A stretch of DNA of 64,000 bases. Source: Melastoma dodecandrum (lineage: Eukaryota > Streptophyta > Magnoliopsida > Myrtales > Melastomataceae). The translations under genes were made by a program, and so were the position numbers. The stretch is taken from contig JARUPY010000397.1 in the NCBI GenBank assembly GCA_029817715.1, positions 4,092,001-4,156,000 on the forward strand, read 5' to 3'. The notes under the pieces were generated by a model, which saw only the letters and a list, made by a program, of their open reading frames with translations, searched no databases and was not told the origin of the DNA. Positions 1-11,852 of this stretch are shown here, piece after piece. How positions within the stretch are numbered: the first letter of the stretch is position 1; the number at the start of each line of letters is the position of its first letter.

Positions 1-128
1 GACCGCTTGAATGAGAAAATGAGTTTCATTGTTACATTTATTTAGTAGACAACCTTTTCTAGCAAACACCTGTTAGGAATCCTTTCTTTGGGCATCTGTT
101 TGCATTCTGATCTACCATTTGTTAACAG

Positions 129-3100
129 CAACCTCAGCTGCTAAAGTTGAAAGAGGAAACGTCTCGCATTCAATCTAAAATTGAAAATGCTCGAAAAGAA
201 ATTGGCCGAAGAAAAAAAGAAGCTCGAAAGCATACGGATGAGATCAAAGTATTGCAGAAAGGCATTCAGGATGTTCAAGCAAAGCTGAAAGAACTGCGTG
301 AAAATGGTAGAGATGGTGCACAGAAACTTCAGTTAAATGACGACGAGCTTCAGCATTATTTTAAAATGTAAGCTTATTTAATCTCTCCCCAAGTATAATC
401 AACCAGGATGTTTGTTCTTATTACATTGGTCCTGCTGGATTTATTCTGTCTTTTTTGTGGAATTAATCATGTCAGAGTGTTGAGTACCCCTGTGCTGGAG
501 TACTCGATAGTTTGGTTCATGGAGTATAGGGTAGTTTGAGTTGTTATTTGCACTGCATTATCAAAGCAACTCTTCTTGTCAGATTATAAGAAAATCTTGA
601 ATCTGAACATAAGTAAATTGGCTTTTGTTTGAGTCGCCTGTAGATAAAATCCTAAGAACGAATCGGCCACACATGCAGTTATCTTTGTGCATCTGAACTT
701 ATCGAAAGATGCTCATATGCATCCCGTGACTTGCTTGCCTGATCGATATCATGTATCGACTCCTTTGATATTGCTGAAAACCTATATGTGGCTTAGTAAT
801 CATTTTCTTTATTGCTGGGAACCTTTTTCAATAGTCTGTGGATTTTAGCACTCCTAGGTGGCTGGAATAAAGTTATTCTTTCTTCATTGTATCCACAGAA
901 TAAGTTTGGCAAATTTTTATATGTTCGCCTTGATGTTAGTTCTCTCTGTTATGCATGCTATGACACTACCTTTATACTTTCCATCACAACTTTATGTTTA
1001 CTTAAAACAACTGCATATATGACCTTTTATAATCCAACATTTCCATTTCAGAAAGGAGGATGCTGGTATGAAAACTGCGAAGCTAAGAGATGAAAAAGAT
1101 GTATGGGACAGGCAACAGCTTACCAATATTGAAGCCCAGAAAAACCTTGATGAAAATCTTCAGCAGTTGCACAATCGAGAGCGTGAATTGGAGTCCCAAG
1201 ATAAACAAATGCGCCAGAGGCTGGACAAAATTAGGGAATCTTCGGATAAGTACAAAAACGAAATCAAGGAGTTGAAGGAGGAACTGAAAGTTATGAAGGA
1301 TAAGAACCAAAATGCAAGGTATTTCAGTTTCTTGCGATTCTTGAAACTAGAACTGGTTTTTCTTTTACGTGTTTAACTCCGGCAATTATGAAGTCCTGCT
1401 GTGGCAACTATATACCCTATAGTTTGAAGCTTTCGGCTTATATGTAGGATAATATATGCTGCTGATATGCCAGCGTCTCCTTCTTACATTCCTTTTTATT
1501 GAGCTACCGTTGTTTGTTTTATGCAGGAGTAAGCATGAAAATCTGAAATTGCGGCTCAGTGAAGTGGAGGATAAGTTGAGTGAATCCAGAGCTGATAGAT
1601 ATGAGAACGAGAGGGATGCTAGATTATCTCAAGCAGTTGATAGTCTGAAACGCCTGTTTCGTGGGGTTCACGGACGAGTGACTGATGTCTGCAAGCCAAC
1701 ACAGAAAAAGTATAATCTTGCAGTTACTGTTGCTATGGGTAAATTTATGGATGCGGTTGTTGTTGAGGATGAGCAAACTGGGAAGGAATGCATTAAGGTA
1801 TGACCCAGTTTTTTTCACTTAGAAGAGCTGTCCTAATTGGTTTTTTTGTTCTCTTTCAAACTTCCTACCAGCATCAATTACCTTATCATCGCAACCCCAC
1901 CGCATCCTCTCTAAGCTAGCTTAATTACATACTATAGTTTGAACATTATGAAGAAAAACTATTTAGATAGCAATATGCTAGAACTAGTAGTTAAATGGCA
2001 ACTGAAGGTTTTCCTATCGGTTGGACAATGTAGAAATATGGGATCAATTTGTATCAGTAAATTGTTTGTGCTAACCTCACGGATATTGTACAACTAATCA
2101 GACACATACATACATATACGGAGAACTTTGTCAATATATTTACGGAATTTTTCAATTTTTGCAAAATATTGTAGAAGGTTTAGAAATTTGTTAAATATCG
2201 TCTCCATTTTCGATTTAACTGAGAAAGAAGTCGTGGTTACAAATATTGACTTTATGCCTAAAAAAGGAAACCCTGACTTTAATTCGAAATTCCCAAAATA
2301 CCTCTCTTGAAAAGGTATGTTTCCAGGCATTAAAGTCGAGGTTATGAATGTCTAATTCCTTCTCACTTAAACCTTGGTTTTTTCAGTGCGATTTATGGGC
2401 AATTATTTGAAGAATTTTGGTACCTTCTGTCAAATTTGTAAATTTTCCTTTTCTCTCTCTCTTTTTGTTGTAATACCGTACATAGGATCAAAACTCCACA
2501 AACAGATGTATTCTGATAAATAAGTAGCCTGTCATATTTAAGGGAATGCTTAGCAATATCTGGACTTGATGCTTTGATGGCATTTGATTGATTTATCGTG
2601 AAATTCAAATAGTTAATTGAATTCATTAGGATCATTGATAAGACAAACTAAAAGACCTTTTGAGTTACTTATATAAAAAAGGAGCTTTTGAGTTACTTAT
2701 ATAAAAGAGGACCTTTTGGGTTCTTACAAGGAATCCATAAAAAGTAGTTGTTGCCTTGAGAAGTGATTTAAATTTATGCGTCTTTACACCATCCAAGATG
2801 CATTTCACTTATTGTGTTTTTCTGTGTATTTATCTATATTTCGTGACAGTACTTAAAGGATCAGAGGCTTCCTCCTCAGACATTTATACCACTTCAATCT
2901 GTCCGGGTAAAGCCTATTATTGAGAGATTAAGGACTTCAGGGGGAACATCAAGGCTTGTGTTTGACGTCATCCAATATCCTTCCACAATCCATTCGTTGT
3001 CTGTATACTTTTGAAATCTAGGAATACTTTTGCTTTTGTACTCAGTAAGTCTTACTCTTCTTTTAAGAACTTCCCCGTGCGGGTGATTACCTGTGGACTT

Positions 3101-6100
3101 ATTTTCTTGTGTTTGTGATATTTACGCCAAGGTGCTTTATGTGTCTTGATTCTTAGTACAGTATCGAACGCACAATTGGAATGGAACATTAACTTATTGC
3201 TGTAATCTTAATTGTCTTCTTAACAAGTATCACATTTGATTCGGCATTGGAGAAGGCAGTGCTTTTTGCTGTTGGGAACACTCTAGTCTGTGATAATCTT
3301 GATGAAGCAAAAAGACTTAGCTGGAGTGGAGATAGGTGCAAAGGTATTGCTTATCTTTCTGAATTATTTCCATGCTTCTGACAAGGAATGTTGCTTACTG
3401 CCTTTCTGTCGAATTTCAGTTGTGACTATTGATGGGACCCTGCTTACAAAGTCTGGTACCATGACTGGTGGTACTACAGGTGGAATGGAAGCCAGGTCCA
3501 AAAAGTGGAACGACGCTGAGATTGAAAGTTAGAATCCCTTTAATTCTGTAGACTTTTGGTTATTTGTATATTCATTTGTATGGGCCTGAGGTATATTCGG
3601 TTTATCAGTGCTAAATTTTCTCTCTCTAGAGCTTAAAAAATCAAAAGAGCAACTTGAGGCAGAGCTTGAGGAGTTAGGTTCAATACGGGAGATGCAGCTA
3701 AAAGAGTCTGAAGTATCAGGGAAAATTAGTGGTCTTGAAAAGAAGATGCAGTATGCTGAGATTGAGAAGGTGCTTTAATTTACAGGATGTGGCTCTTCAT
3801 TGTTTGTGGATTTCTTATACAATCTTTTGGATGTGTTGTTTCTTAGATTTCATATTTGGCAATAAGGTTAATGACTGTTGCTTCACAGCCTTGTTCTGAG
3901 ATTGGAAAGAAAATAGTAGAGTTTTAAAGGCATGATAGCCATTGCATTGGTTTAATGTTAAGTAGCTGGTCTTCTGATTTATTACATTTTAGACTATAGA
4001 TGATAAAGTTGAACTTTTTAGATGTTAAGCTATAGCCATGTTGTTTCAATGAGCATTTCTAGGGCGCATTAATTAATAAAAGCAAGTGTTGAGTTTTGCT
4101 CGTGAACTTTCCTGTTTTGTTTGAAAGTTCTGATTTTGAAGCATCATTATATTGAACTTCATTAAATCCTGATTTGTTTTATGTTTTTATCAAGTCTTGC
4201 ATTGATTGGCGTAACTAGTTGACAGGTTCTGAAGTTGTGGAGCCGGAAATATAGCATTCCTATTAATATGTGTGACTGCCTATTCATTCTGTCGTTTGTT
4301 ACACCTTATTAAGTGGAACTAACTATTGATTTGATACAGCAAAGTATCAAGGATAAACTTGGTAATCTGAAGCAAGAGAGACAGAATATTAAAGCAGAAA
4401 TAGATCGACTAAATCCTGAATTAGTGAAGGTGATGCGTAGTTCCCACTTATCAGCAAAAACTATGCTTGTTAAGCATTCTAAGGTTGCTTAAACTGTCTG
4501 CAGTTGAAAGATGCTGTTGAAAAAAGGGGCGGTGATATTTTGAAGCTTGAGAAAAGGATAAATGAGATTGTCGACCGAATCTATAAAAACTTCAGTGAGT
4601 CTGTTGGCGTAGCTAATATCCGCGAGTATGAAGAAAACCAGCTGAAGGTTACACAACAAATGGCTCAAGAGAGGTTTAATCTCAGCGAACAGCTGGCAAA
4701 GCTGACCCAACAGTATGGTTCTCTTTTTCCTTATATCTCCGTGGAAATTATGCATGTAGCTGACTACATGTGTTGTATATTGCTGTCCAACAATACAAGT
4801 ATATACTAGTATAGATACATCTAATTTGCGGTGAGATCGGGGGGGTGTGTGTAAGTTATAATCCATTAGAACCCTATTTCAGAAAATTTTGGGTCCAGAG
4901 CAGATCTTGCATTCTTTTTACTTTAATTCTCCTGTAAGAGATTTATTGACTTTTTAGTTCTGTCAACATATTCTCTTTTTCATGTTCACTTTGTTCTCAA
5001 GGATGCATAATCTTGGAGTGAAATATGTCAAAGTTGCAGTGCTGTGCCCTTGATTCCTGGTTGTCGTAATCATTGTTAGGTTGGAATTTGAGAAGAAGCG
5101 TGACGTGGATTTGCGGAACAGACTTCACCATCTAGAATCTGATGTCAGTGATATGGAGAATAATCTAAAAAACATCCAGAAAAGAGAAGCTGAGGCCAAG
5201 TTGGTAGATGAAAGAGCTGGTGATGATATTGACCAGTTGAAGGAAGAAGTTCATGGTATTTTCACATTTATTGTGCTTTGGCAGTTAACGTGAGCTCATA
5301 TATTCTCCCAATTAGTGGAGAACCGTTTTCTGCCCTTGGCCTCTAAGAAATATATTTTCACCCTTGTTAGACATTCTATTGAAGTAATGTTCTTTGTTCC
5401 AAAGTTATTCTGATTGCTTTGCATGCTTGGAATTTTGAGCTGTACTGTCTGGTGTTGTTAAGAGTTCCTGTGATTTTAATAATGTTGCAGAGTGGAAAGC
5501 AAAGTACGATGAATGTGAAAAGGAGATCCAAGAATGGAAGAAGCAAGCATCTAATTCTACAACTAGCATATCCAAGCTTAATCGTCAGATAAATACAAAG
5601 GTGGCCCATATGGATAGTTTTCTTCCTAAGTTTGTAATGTCTCTTGGATACTGTCAAGAACCATGATCACATTTTAACAAGCCCAGATACGGAAGATATT
5701 GGATTACTTCATTGTGCTACTCTAATAAATGGCACATCGTGTCGTTCTTTATGCAGGAGTCACAGATGGAGCAACTGATTGCCAGGAAACAGGAACTTCT
5801 TGAGAAGTGTGAACTCGAGCAGATCATCCTTCCAACTATCGAACCTATGGATACGGAACAGGAACCTGCATCAGCAAGCCCTGCATTTGATTTTGGCCAG
5901 CTAAATCGATCTCTTTTACAAGATAAACGGTCTTCTGATAGAGAAAAACATGAGACCGAGTTTAAACAGAAAATCGATGGCTTAGCATCAGAAATTGAAA
6001 AAACTGCCCCCAACTTGAAGGCTTTGGACCAATATGAAGTGCTATTAGAGAAGGAAAGGGGTCTTACTGAAGAGTACGACAGAACGAGGAGAGAAGAGAA

Positions 6101-7860
6101 GGAGATAGCGGACAGATATAATGCCGTTAAGCAGAAGAGGTACCTGTTTCTTTAGTTCTGTTTGACCTACTTTCGCATCAGAGGAGATTTGTATTTCAAG
6201 CTATTCCTTTTGACCTCAGAGATCTTGAGTATTGTGATATCTTCCATTGGAGAGCAGTGATGTTTTTTTTCCATTCTCCTCTTTTTTTCTCATAGCTCTT
6301 CACCATCCATGCATTTGCTTGTACTGGATAACTATTTGTGCTTTACGTCTTTGTGCTTTCTGTTGTTTTTTTTATGCCAATTGTTTGCATGCTGTTGAAG
6401 TTCACCTTTTGGGGAGGCAAATGTGTATATAATGTTCGGAGAAGACTTCAGTTTATTCTAGCAGAAGATTGCCTGATCTGTTTCCACATTTAAAACTACA
6501 TCAAAACTACATTGACCTACATACTGTGCCCCTTTTCTTTTTTAATTCACTCTGGATACTAGCGAAATGTGTCTGTTGGAATCTTAGGAAGGGGCATGAG
6601 CTTTTACTTTGTAACTGAATTCCGTTTTTGTGTTCTCTCTTTGCTTATCGTCTTGCATCAAGATTTAGGAAATATAAAAAGTATATAGTCATGTATCTCA
6701 TGCGCACACGAATTATAGATCCACACAGATTAATTTTTTTTTGGCTTTTGTCCTCTCAAACAATAGGTATGAGTTCTTTATGGAAGCCTTTCGCCACATC
6801 TCGGGCAATATTGACAAGATCTATAAGCAGTTGACAAAGAGCAGCACACATCCTTTGGGTGGAACTGCGTATCTGAATTTAGAGAATGATGATGATCCAT
6901 TTCTTCATGGAATTAAATATACCGCCATGCCCCCGACAAAACGCTTCCGGGATATGGAACAGCTTTCTGGTGGAGAAAAGACAGTTGCCGCCCTTGCTTT
7001 ATTGTTCTCCATTCACAGGTCAGCGTTAGTACACTCAGTAACTTGGTTTTTATTGTGAAAATATGAAGACTTGTTTCTCAGATAATTGAATGATTCACTT
7101 GCACAAGCATTTTTCACCTCGTGCCATGGACTTAAGTTTCTCTTGATGTGCTTGGATGGTTACATTTTGCAATTTCACCTGACCTAGGTGGGGCTGTTAA
7201 GGATGGAAAATGCCTTTTACTGACTTGAAATCTACAATTCTGCATCTTCTTCCCATTTTTAACTGATTTTATAATTGGGGATTTCTTTAATCGGAATTTT
7301 CTTAAATATTTCACTCTGTTTTGAAAGAATTGGTTGGCTTTACTTTGTTGCATCTCTGGAAATTCTTTCCTTAGAAACCAAAGGTTGGGTCTGCTTAAAC
7401 GTAGTCATCTCCAATTGAGTAATAGTTGCCTTCCCATACTATGTAGTCATAGAGCTTATAAACTAATTCCTTCAACGGACGATTTCAGCTATCGGCCTTC
7501 GCCCTTCTTCATACTGGACGAGGTCGATGCGGCTCTGGACAATCTAAACGTCTCAAAAGTTGCCGGGTTCATCCGGTCGAAGTCGTGTGAGGGAAGTCGG
7601 GCTGCGCAGGATGCAGATGGAGGGTCCGGCTTCCAGAGCATTGTTATTTCCCTCAAGGACAGCTTCTACGACAAGGCTGAAGCTCTGGTGGGTGTATACA
7701 GGGATTCTGAAAGGAGGTCAGTATTAGACAAGCGGTTTTGAATAACCTTTTATGACGACCTAACCTAATCATTCCAACTCTCAAGCTCCTTGTCGTTGAT
7801 CTCTTCTTCAGCTGCTCAAGGACGCTGACCTTTGACCTGACCAAGTACCAGGAATCATGA
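129..7860 (+). CDS. SMC1: SMC1, cohesin core subunit (3' part, 5' end outside window)
   Basis: SMC1 is an ATPase of the cohesin ring that, paired with SMC3, holds sister chromatids together in the nucleus. I read these exons: 129-367, 1052-1318, 1527-1797, 2850-2974, 3234-3343, 3420-3527, 3630-3769, 4340-4429, 4504-4712, 5080-5255, 5491-5600, 5757-6139, 6767-7018, 7489-7716 and 7812-7860, ending in TGA. The first exons are coiled coil. The hinge spans roughly 1600-3530, including [19 protein letters not shown] and the glycine-rich [15 protein letters not shown] second coiled coil follows. The C-terminal head holds the ABC signature [11 protein letters not shown] (exon 13) and Walker [13 protein letters not shown] (exon 14). 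The Walker A end lies left of the window. One intron (2975-3233) is AT-AC. All junctions keep frame, so the gene looks functional. Identity is very likely; SMC3 is excluded by the SMC1-like hinge and C-terminus. Confidence 0.95.
2652..2722. repeat. Short tandem repeat in an SMC1 intron
   Basis: About two and a half copies of a roughly 29-bp unit containing CTTTTGAGTTACTTATATAAAA stand in the intron between the 1527-1797 and 2850-2974 exons. The copies differ at a few bases. Confidence 0.7.
2975..3233 (+). other. U12-type AT-AC intron in SMC1
   Basis: No GT donor exists where the reading frame of SMC1 breaks. The intron starts ATATCCTT right after GTCATCCA and ends in TATCAC right before ATTTGATTC. 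Joining them gives codon CAA (Q) and the expected [12 protein letters not shown] of plant SMC1. ATATCCTT is the textbook minor-spliceosome 5' site. A branch-site-like TTCTTAAC sits at 3217-3224, with its branch adenosine about 10 nt from the AC end. The intron is 259 nt and in phase 2. Confidence 0.9.
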
Positions 7861-8435
7861 CTTTACTACGGGCAGAAGCAACACTGTACATGGTAGGATT
7901 GGGTAATGAACCGGCAATTGTAAGTATTGTTTTTAACTGGGTTCTAATCTTGGGGCGGTATGTACTGATAAGTTAGCGGGACGGAATGGTGTTTTATGGA
8001 TCTCTTTCTAAGTTTGCTAAGCTCGCAGAGAACAGCACGCCACAGTTTTTCCCAGATTGTCTTTGTAAAAATGCTGTAGTTTGTTTGAGAGTTCTTCTTC
8101 CTATTTTTAGCAATGTAGACTTTGCGAGATTTTTCATAGTTCAGAAGAGAGTGAAATTTTTATTATCAGACTTCCGCATGCACGTGTGTGGTAAGGATTG
8201 TGGGATTCTGAGAAGCTAGATTGCATCCAAAATGGTTTCTCAAAATGGTAAGGAAATAACGTGATTGTTCTAACAACAGCTATAGCCAAAGCAAAAGATA
8301 CTATACAAGTCTCATTTCTAAGTCACATTACAATAGCAGTGGCAGCAGCAGACAATGTTTACTGCAAGAACACTTCTAATTGCAGCTCTGGGAAAACCCA
8401 GCTTCAGCTCATGCTTGGGTGGAATCCGGCAGGAA
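7861..8435. other. Convergent 3' ends of SMC1 and NRPB7
   Basis: This is non-coding. SMC1 ends at 7860 on the plus strand and NRPB7 ends at 8436 on the minus strand. The stretch must hold both 3' untranslated regions and poly(A) sites. I see no further gene or repeat in it. Confidence 0.6.
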
Positions 8436-9515
8436 TTATATGGTAGCAGGATCATTTATAACGCCCAAGAAATCGTCCTTGATGGTTCCGATGCAAAACT
8501 GCGAAGCAGGGATCAGAACGCACATAAGGCATACGTCTTTAATCTATAGACATCGTATCCTTTGACAAGATTTAGGGGCAAGCACAATTTCGAGTTTTCA
8601 AGTCCTTGTAACAAAGAGTAGATCTGCAAGTGTGGGTGCAGAGGACATACGATTTCTGTCGCATCTACACGTGTTCCGATTATCTTTAGTCTCACTTCAC
8701 TGTCCTTTTGGATTTTCACCTGTACGAATCCAAATAGTTTTTTTAAGACCTAACCATCGCTGGAAACAATTTCAATCTCGTTATCACGGAAACTTACTGA
8801 TCCATCCGAAGTCGTGTAGTTAGGCACATCTCCAGATTGAAACTCCATATCATCTGGTATCAACTGACATACATACAAGAACAAAATGGATCATCGCTTA
8901 AATAAACAACAGCATAGGAGCTATATGTATCAAAAGACTAAAGAGACGACAAGGCCCGATAATTACATGATTCGAAACAAACATTTGAACAGGACCAGCT
9001 TCAGCGAAAAACCCCATCTGCACAAAAAAACATAAGAAAAACCCTAATCTGAATAGCTACAACAAGAATGCGTGAGATCAAGGGCATACAACAGAATCTC
9101 ATACCTTATTCACCATAGTCACAACAGCTTCCAAGATCTCCCCTTTGAATGGCCTGAACACTATACACTGATACTTGACAGGAAAAGTGACGAACCCTGT
9201 CCCATCTCGAATCAACCCCTTCCCAACACTCTCAATTCCAGTGATCGCCACGACGAACCCATGGCGACCGCTGCATAAGAATAAACCTTCTTTTCTCAGA
9301 CAGTAGCTAAAGATGGAGGTCTCAGGACTCTACAATCATCAAACATAGTTCATAAGAAGAATAACAGAAAACACAAGCCAATCTCAGACCAAAAGAAACC
9401 TGCAAGTGCCTTCGACGTCCTTCATGAGTTTGGTGACGAGATGGTCACGGAGGTTCCGGCCAAAGTAACGCGGGTGCAGCTGCATGTTCCTCTCCAGCAC
9501 TATATGGAAAAACAT
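8436..9515 (-). CDS. NRPB7: RNA polymerase II subunit 7 (RPB7/NRPB7)
   Basis: RPB7 pairs with RPB4 to form the stalk of nuclear RNA polymerase II, which binds emerging RNA and helps initiation. Six coding exons, read on the minus strand: 9515-9400, 9270-9105, 9017-8967, the exons around 8888-8823 and 8727-8659, and 8498-8436. They join in frame to 176 codons plus stop, the usual plant length. The N-terminal half ([19 protein letters not shown], then the [13 protein letters not shown] region) is the SHS2-type tip-associated domain. The C-terminal half, including [20 protein letters not shown] and GTIKDDFLG, is the OB-fold (S1-like) RNA-binding domain. The start is the only Met that gives the family N-terminus. 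The paralogs NRPD7 and NRPE7 are more diverged, so the Pol II form is preferred. Confidence 0.95.
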
Positions 9516-9989
9516 CCTTTTTTCCTCCAATTCCTTCTGCTAACAGATCATAATCAAACAAAATACGTCAAAAGAAGCATCTTCCTCTGCAAAAACCCTT
9601 TGCCCTAATCCCTTAATCAGCTCGAACAATCTCCCTTCCCACAATAACGACCCTTGGATCATCCAACAAGCGAGTACCTCCTCAATCGGAGATGCCGAGG
9701 GAGAGGGAAGCCGAGGATGTCAACTCACTCCGACGACGAAGGGGCGGAGGACGCGCCGGCGTCGCGTCGTCGTAAGAAGAACTCGGAGTTGGTGGATATG
9801 TAAAAAACGAGCCTTTGAATCGTCATGGGCTTTCAGAGGAAGTAATAATTGGGCAGAATTCTAGTAATGGGCTTTATGTTGGTTAGGCCCATGGGCCTTG
9901 ATCCGTTCACCAAGCCCCCCGCGAGGCACGCGAATATAGCGTTAGAATGAGGGCCTGAACACTTGAAACTTTTAACATCAATCTCACTA
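9516..9989 (-). promoter_or_regulatory. NRPB7 5' leader and promoter with TGGGCY (site II-like) motifs
   Basis: This region lies upstream of NRPB7 on the minus strand. Between 9825 and 9897 there are ATGGGCT (9825), ATTGGGC (9847), ATGGGCT (9867) and the palindrome GGCCCATGGGCC (9886-9897). TGGGCC/T motifs are site II elements bound by TCP factors and are common upstream of plant housekeeping and ribosomal genes. That they drive NRPB7 is inference. The MULE target duplication (9981-9989) ends this region. Confidence 0.55.
9981..9989. repeat. MULE target-site duplication, left copy
   Basis: The sequence ATCTCACTA abuts the left MULE end and is identical to 28596-28604 at the right end. Confidence 0.93.
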
Positions 9990-10242
9990 GGCGAATTATC
10001 GATATATGGCCCAATCAATAAGCCAACTTTACGCTTCGACGTATTTCAAAAGTTTTGAATTTGGCCTTATTTCAATTTTATTTTTGAATTTGGCACTATT
10101 CCTAACGGCCGTTTCTCTTTCGCCGTTAGACCTTTAGATTATCCGACGTGTCTTTAAACGTTTTATTTGTTTTTCTTACGTGGGCTACAACAACGAAATA
10201 AATCAAGAAGGGGGGTTAGGGTTCTTCTACGGAGGTGATTTA
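9990..10242 (+). repeat. MULE left terminal inverted repeat
   Basis: This starts GGCGAATT and is similar, with gaps, to the reverse complement of 28363-28595. The best-conserved blocks are around 10031-10082 (TTCGACGTAT, AAGTTTTGAATTTGGCCTTATTT) and 10215-10242. Confidence 0.88.
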
Positions 10243-10499
10243 GGATTAATCGATTGTTGTTCGATTCCGGGCCGACTGGGTTGTTGTTCCTCGATTCCGA
10301 CATCGTTCTTCCTCCCGGTTAAGTGGATCGTGTCTATTTCTTCATTTTGTAATGGTTGTTGTTTGTGTGGTTCTTACCTGGGTTTGCTTGGGTTGTTATA
10401 AGGGCTTGTTTCGCACACCTGATTATTCTTGATTGTTGACAGGTCAGAATGAAGAGCCTTTCAATGGACATGCATGTAGGTGGTGTAGTGTCGTAGGGG

Positions 10500-11597
10500 G
10501 GACAGATTTGAGTACGTTGGTGGTAGGGTGTTTAAATATGGCAACGTAGATTGCGATCTGATGGGCTATTTCACCTTGGTAGCATTTTTCCAAGATTTTG
10601 GTTGCAGTGTTAGGAAGATGTGGTATACTCTTACAGATGATAGTGTGAAGGAAATTTGTAGTGACAAGGATGTTTTAGAGATGTGTGATGCATATCCCGA
10701 TGGTTCAACTGCTAGTATTTATTGTGAAGGTACGATGATAGAGACGAGGTCTGACCATGAATTATTGGATGAGGACACTAGTCTTGATATTAAGTTTTAC
10801 TGACAGTGATGAGGATATTAGTCTTAGGCGTTCTGACAATGATGACAATGATGAAGGAGATGTGGGTATGTCAGAGACACAACAGGACTTAGGTATGCAT
10901 GATGTAGATGTACAGGAGAGGGTGGCTGGAATTTATCCTGAAATTGAAGATATAGAAGGTGCTGTTAATGTGGATATAAAAGGTTATGTAACTAATGAGG
11001 TTGAAGCTGATGAGGTTGAAGAATCTGAGTATGAGAAGTCAGATGAAGAAATGCTTCCAGACGACGGCACATCCACAATAGGGTCCATGAGGAAGAACTT
11101 GAATCTCAACTGAGTAACTATGATCCACATTGTGATCATAAGCAGATAAAGTTCAAGCTTGGAATGTGTTTTGAGACACCAAGGCAGATGCATAATGATA
11201 TACAGAGGTATGCCATTGCTAATGGATTCAATTTACATTGGAGGCGAAGTTCCAAAATGAAGTAGAAGGCTGTATGTGAACCTAGCTGTCCCTAGAGAGT
11301 TTATAGATCTTGGTTGAAGAAAGATGGGTCATTTGCGATTAAAAACGTGTTGAACAGTCACACATGTACACGTAACATGCAAAATAGGCAAGCTACTACA
11401 AAATGGTTAGCTGAACAGTTCGTGGAAGGCAATATAAGAAGAGTTGGTGCCATGGCGAAAGAAATTCACGATGTGGTAATGGAGAAGTACACCATTGAAG
11501 TTGGACTGATGAAGTGTTACAAGGCATGCTGGATTGCAGATGGATTGATGGTTGGTTCAGTGGATAATCACTTCAAGAAGCTTCGACCATATTTAGC
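10500..11597 (+). pseudogene. MULE transposase, N-terminal part (broken)
   Basis: Several frames together encode the front half of a MuDR-type transposase. First comes a small N-terminal domain (GGRVFKYGNVDCDLMGYF, about 10520-10800). An acidic linker follows (about 10800-11110). Then comes the MuDR DNA-binding region, with MCFETPRQMHNDIQRYAIAN, W-R-R-S and N-S-H-T-C (11150-11400) and a C-terminal RPYLA at the break. In-frame stops occur at 10801, near 11111 and around 11263-11295, so no full protein can be made. The reading is cut at 11597 by the hAT insertion and resumes at 25617. The family assignment rests on order and motif resemblance. Confidence 0.82.
11590..11597. repeat. hAT target-site duplication, left copy
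   Basis: TATTTAGC is identical to 25617-25624. It lies inside the MULE transposase reading frame, which is interrupted exactly here. Confidence 0.93.
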
Positions 11598-11852
11598 TAG
11601 GGCTGTTAATGAGCTGGTTCGGCTCACGAATTACCCGGCCCAGCTCGTCTCTTGGCCCGAGCCCGGATCGACATAATTCAAACTTTGACGGGCTCAAGCT
11701 CGGGTCTTATTTTTTGAAAGTCAAGCCGCGCTCGGGCTTATTTACTTATCCGACAAATTATCCGGCCCGGCTCGACAATTTTTATAATAAATATATAATT
11801 TAAATAAATATTAAGAAAATTAATTAAAAAAGTTTTAAACATTTCTTCTTCT

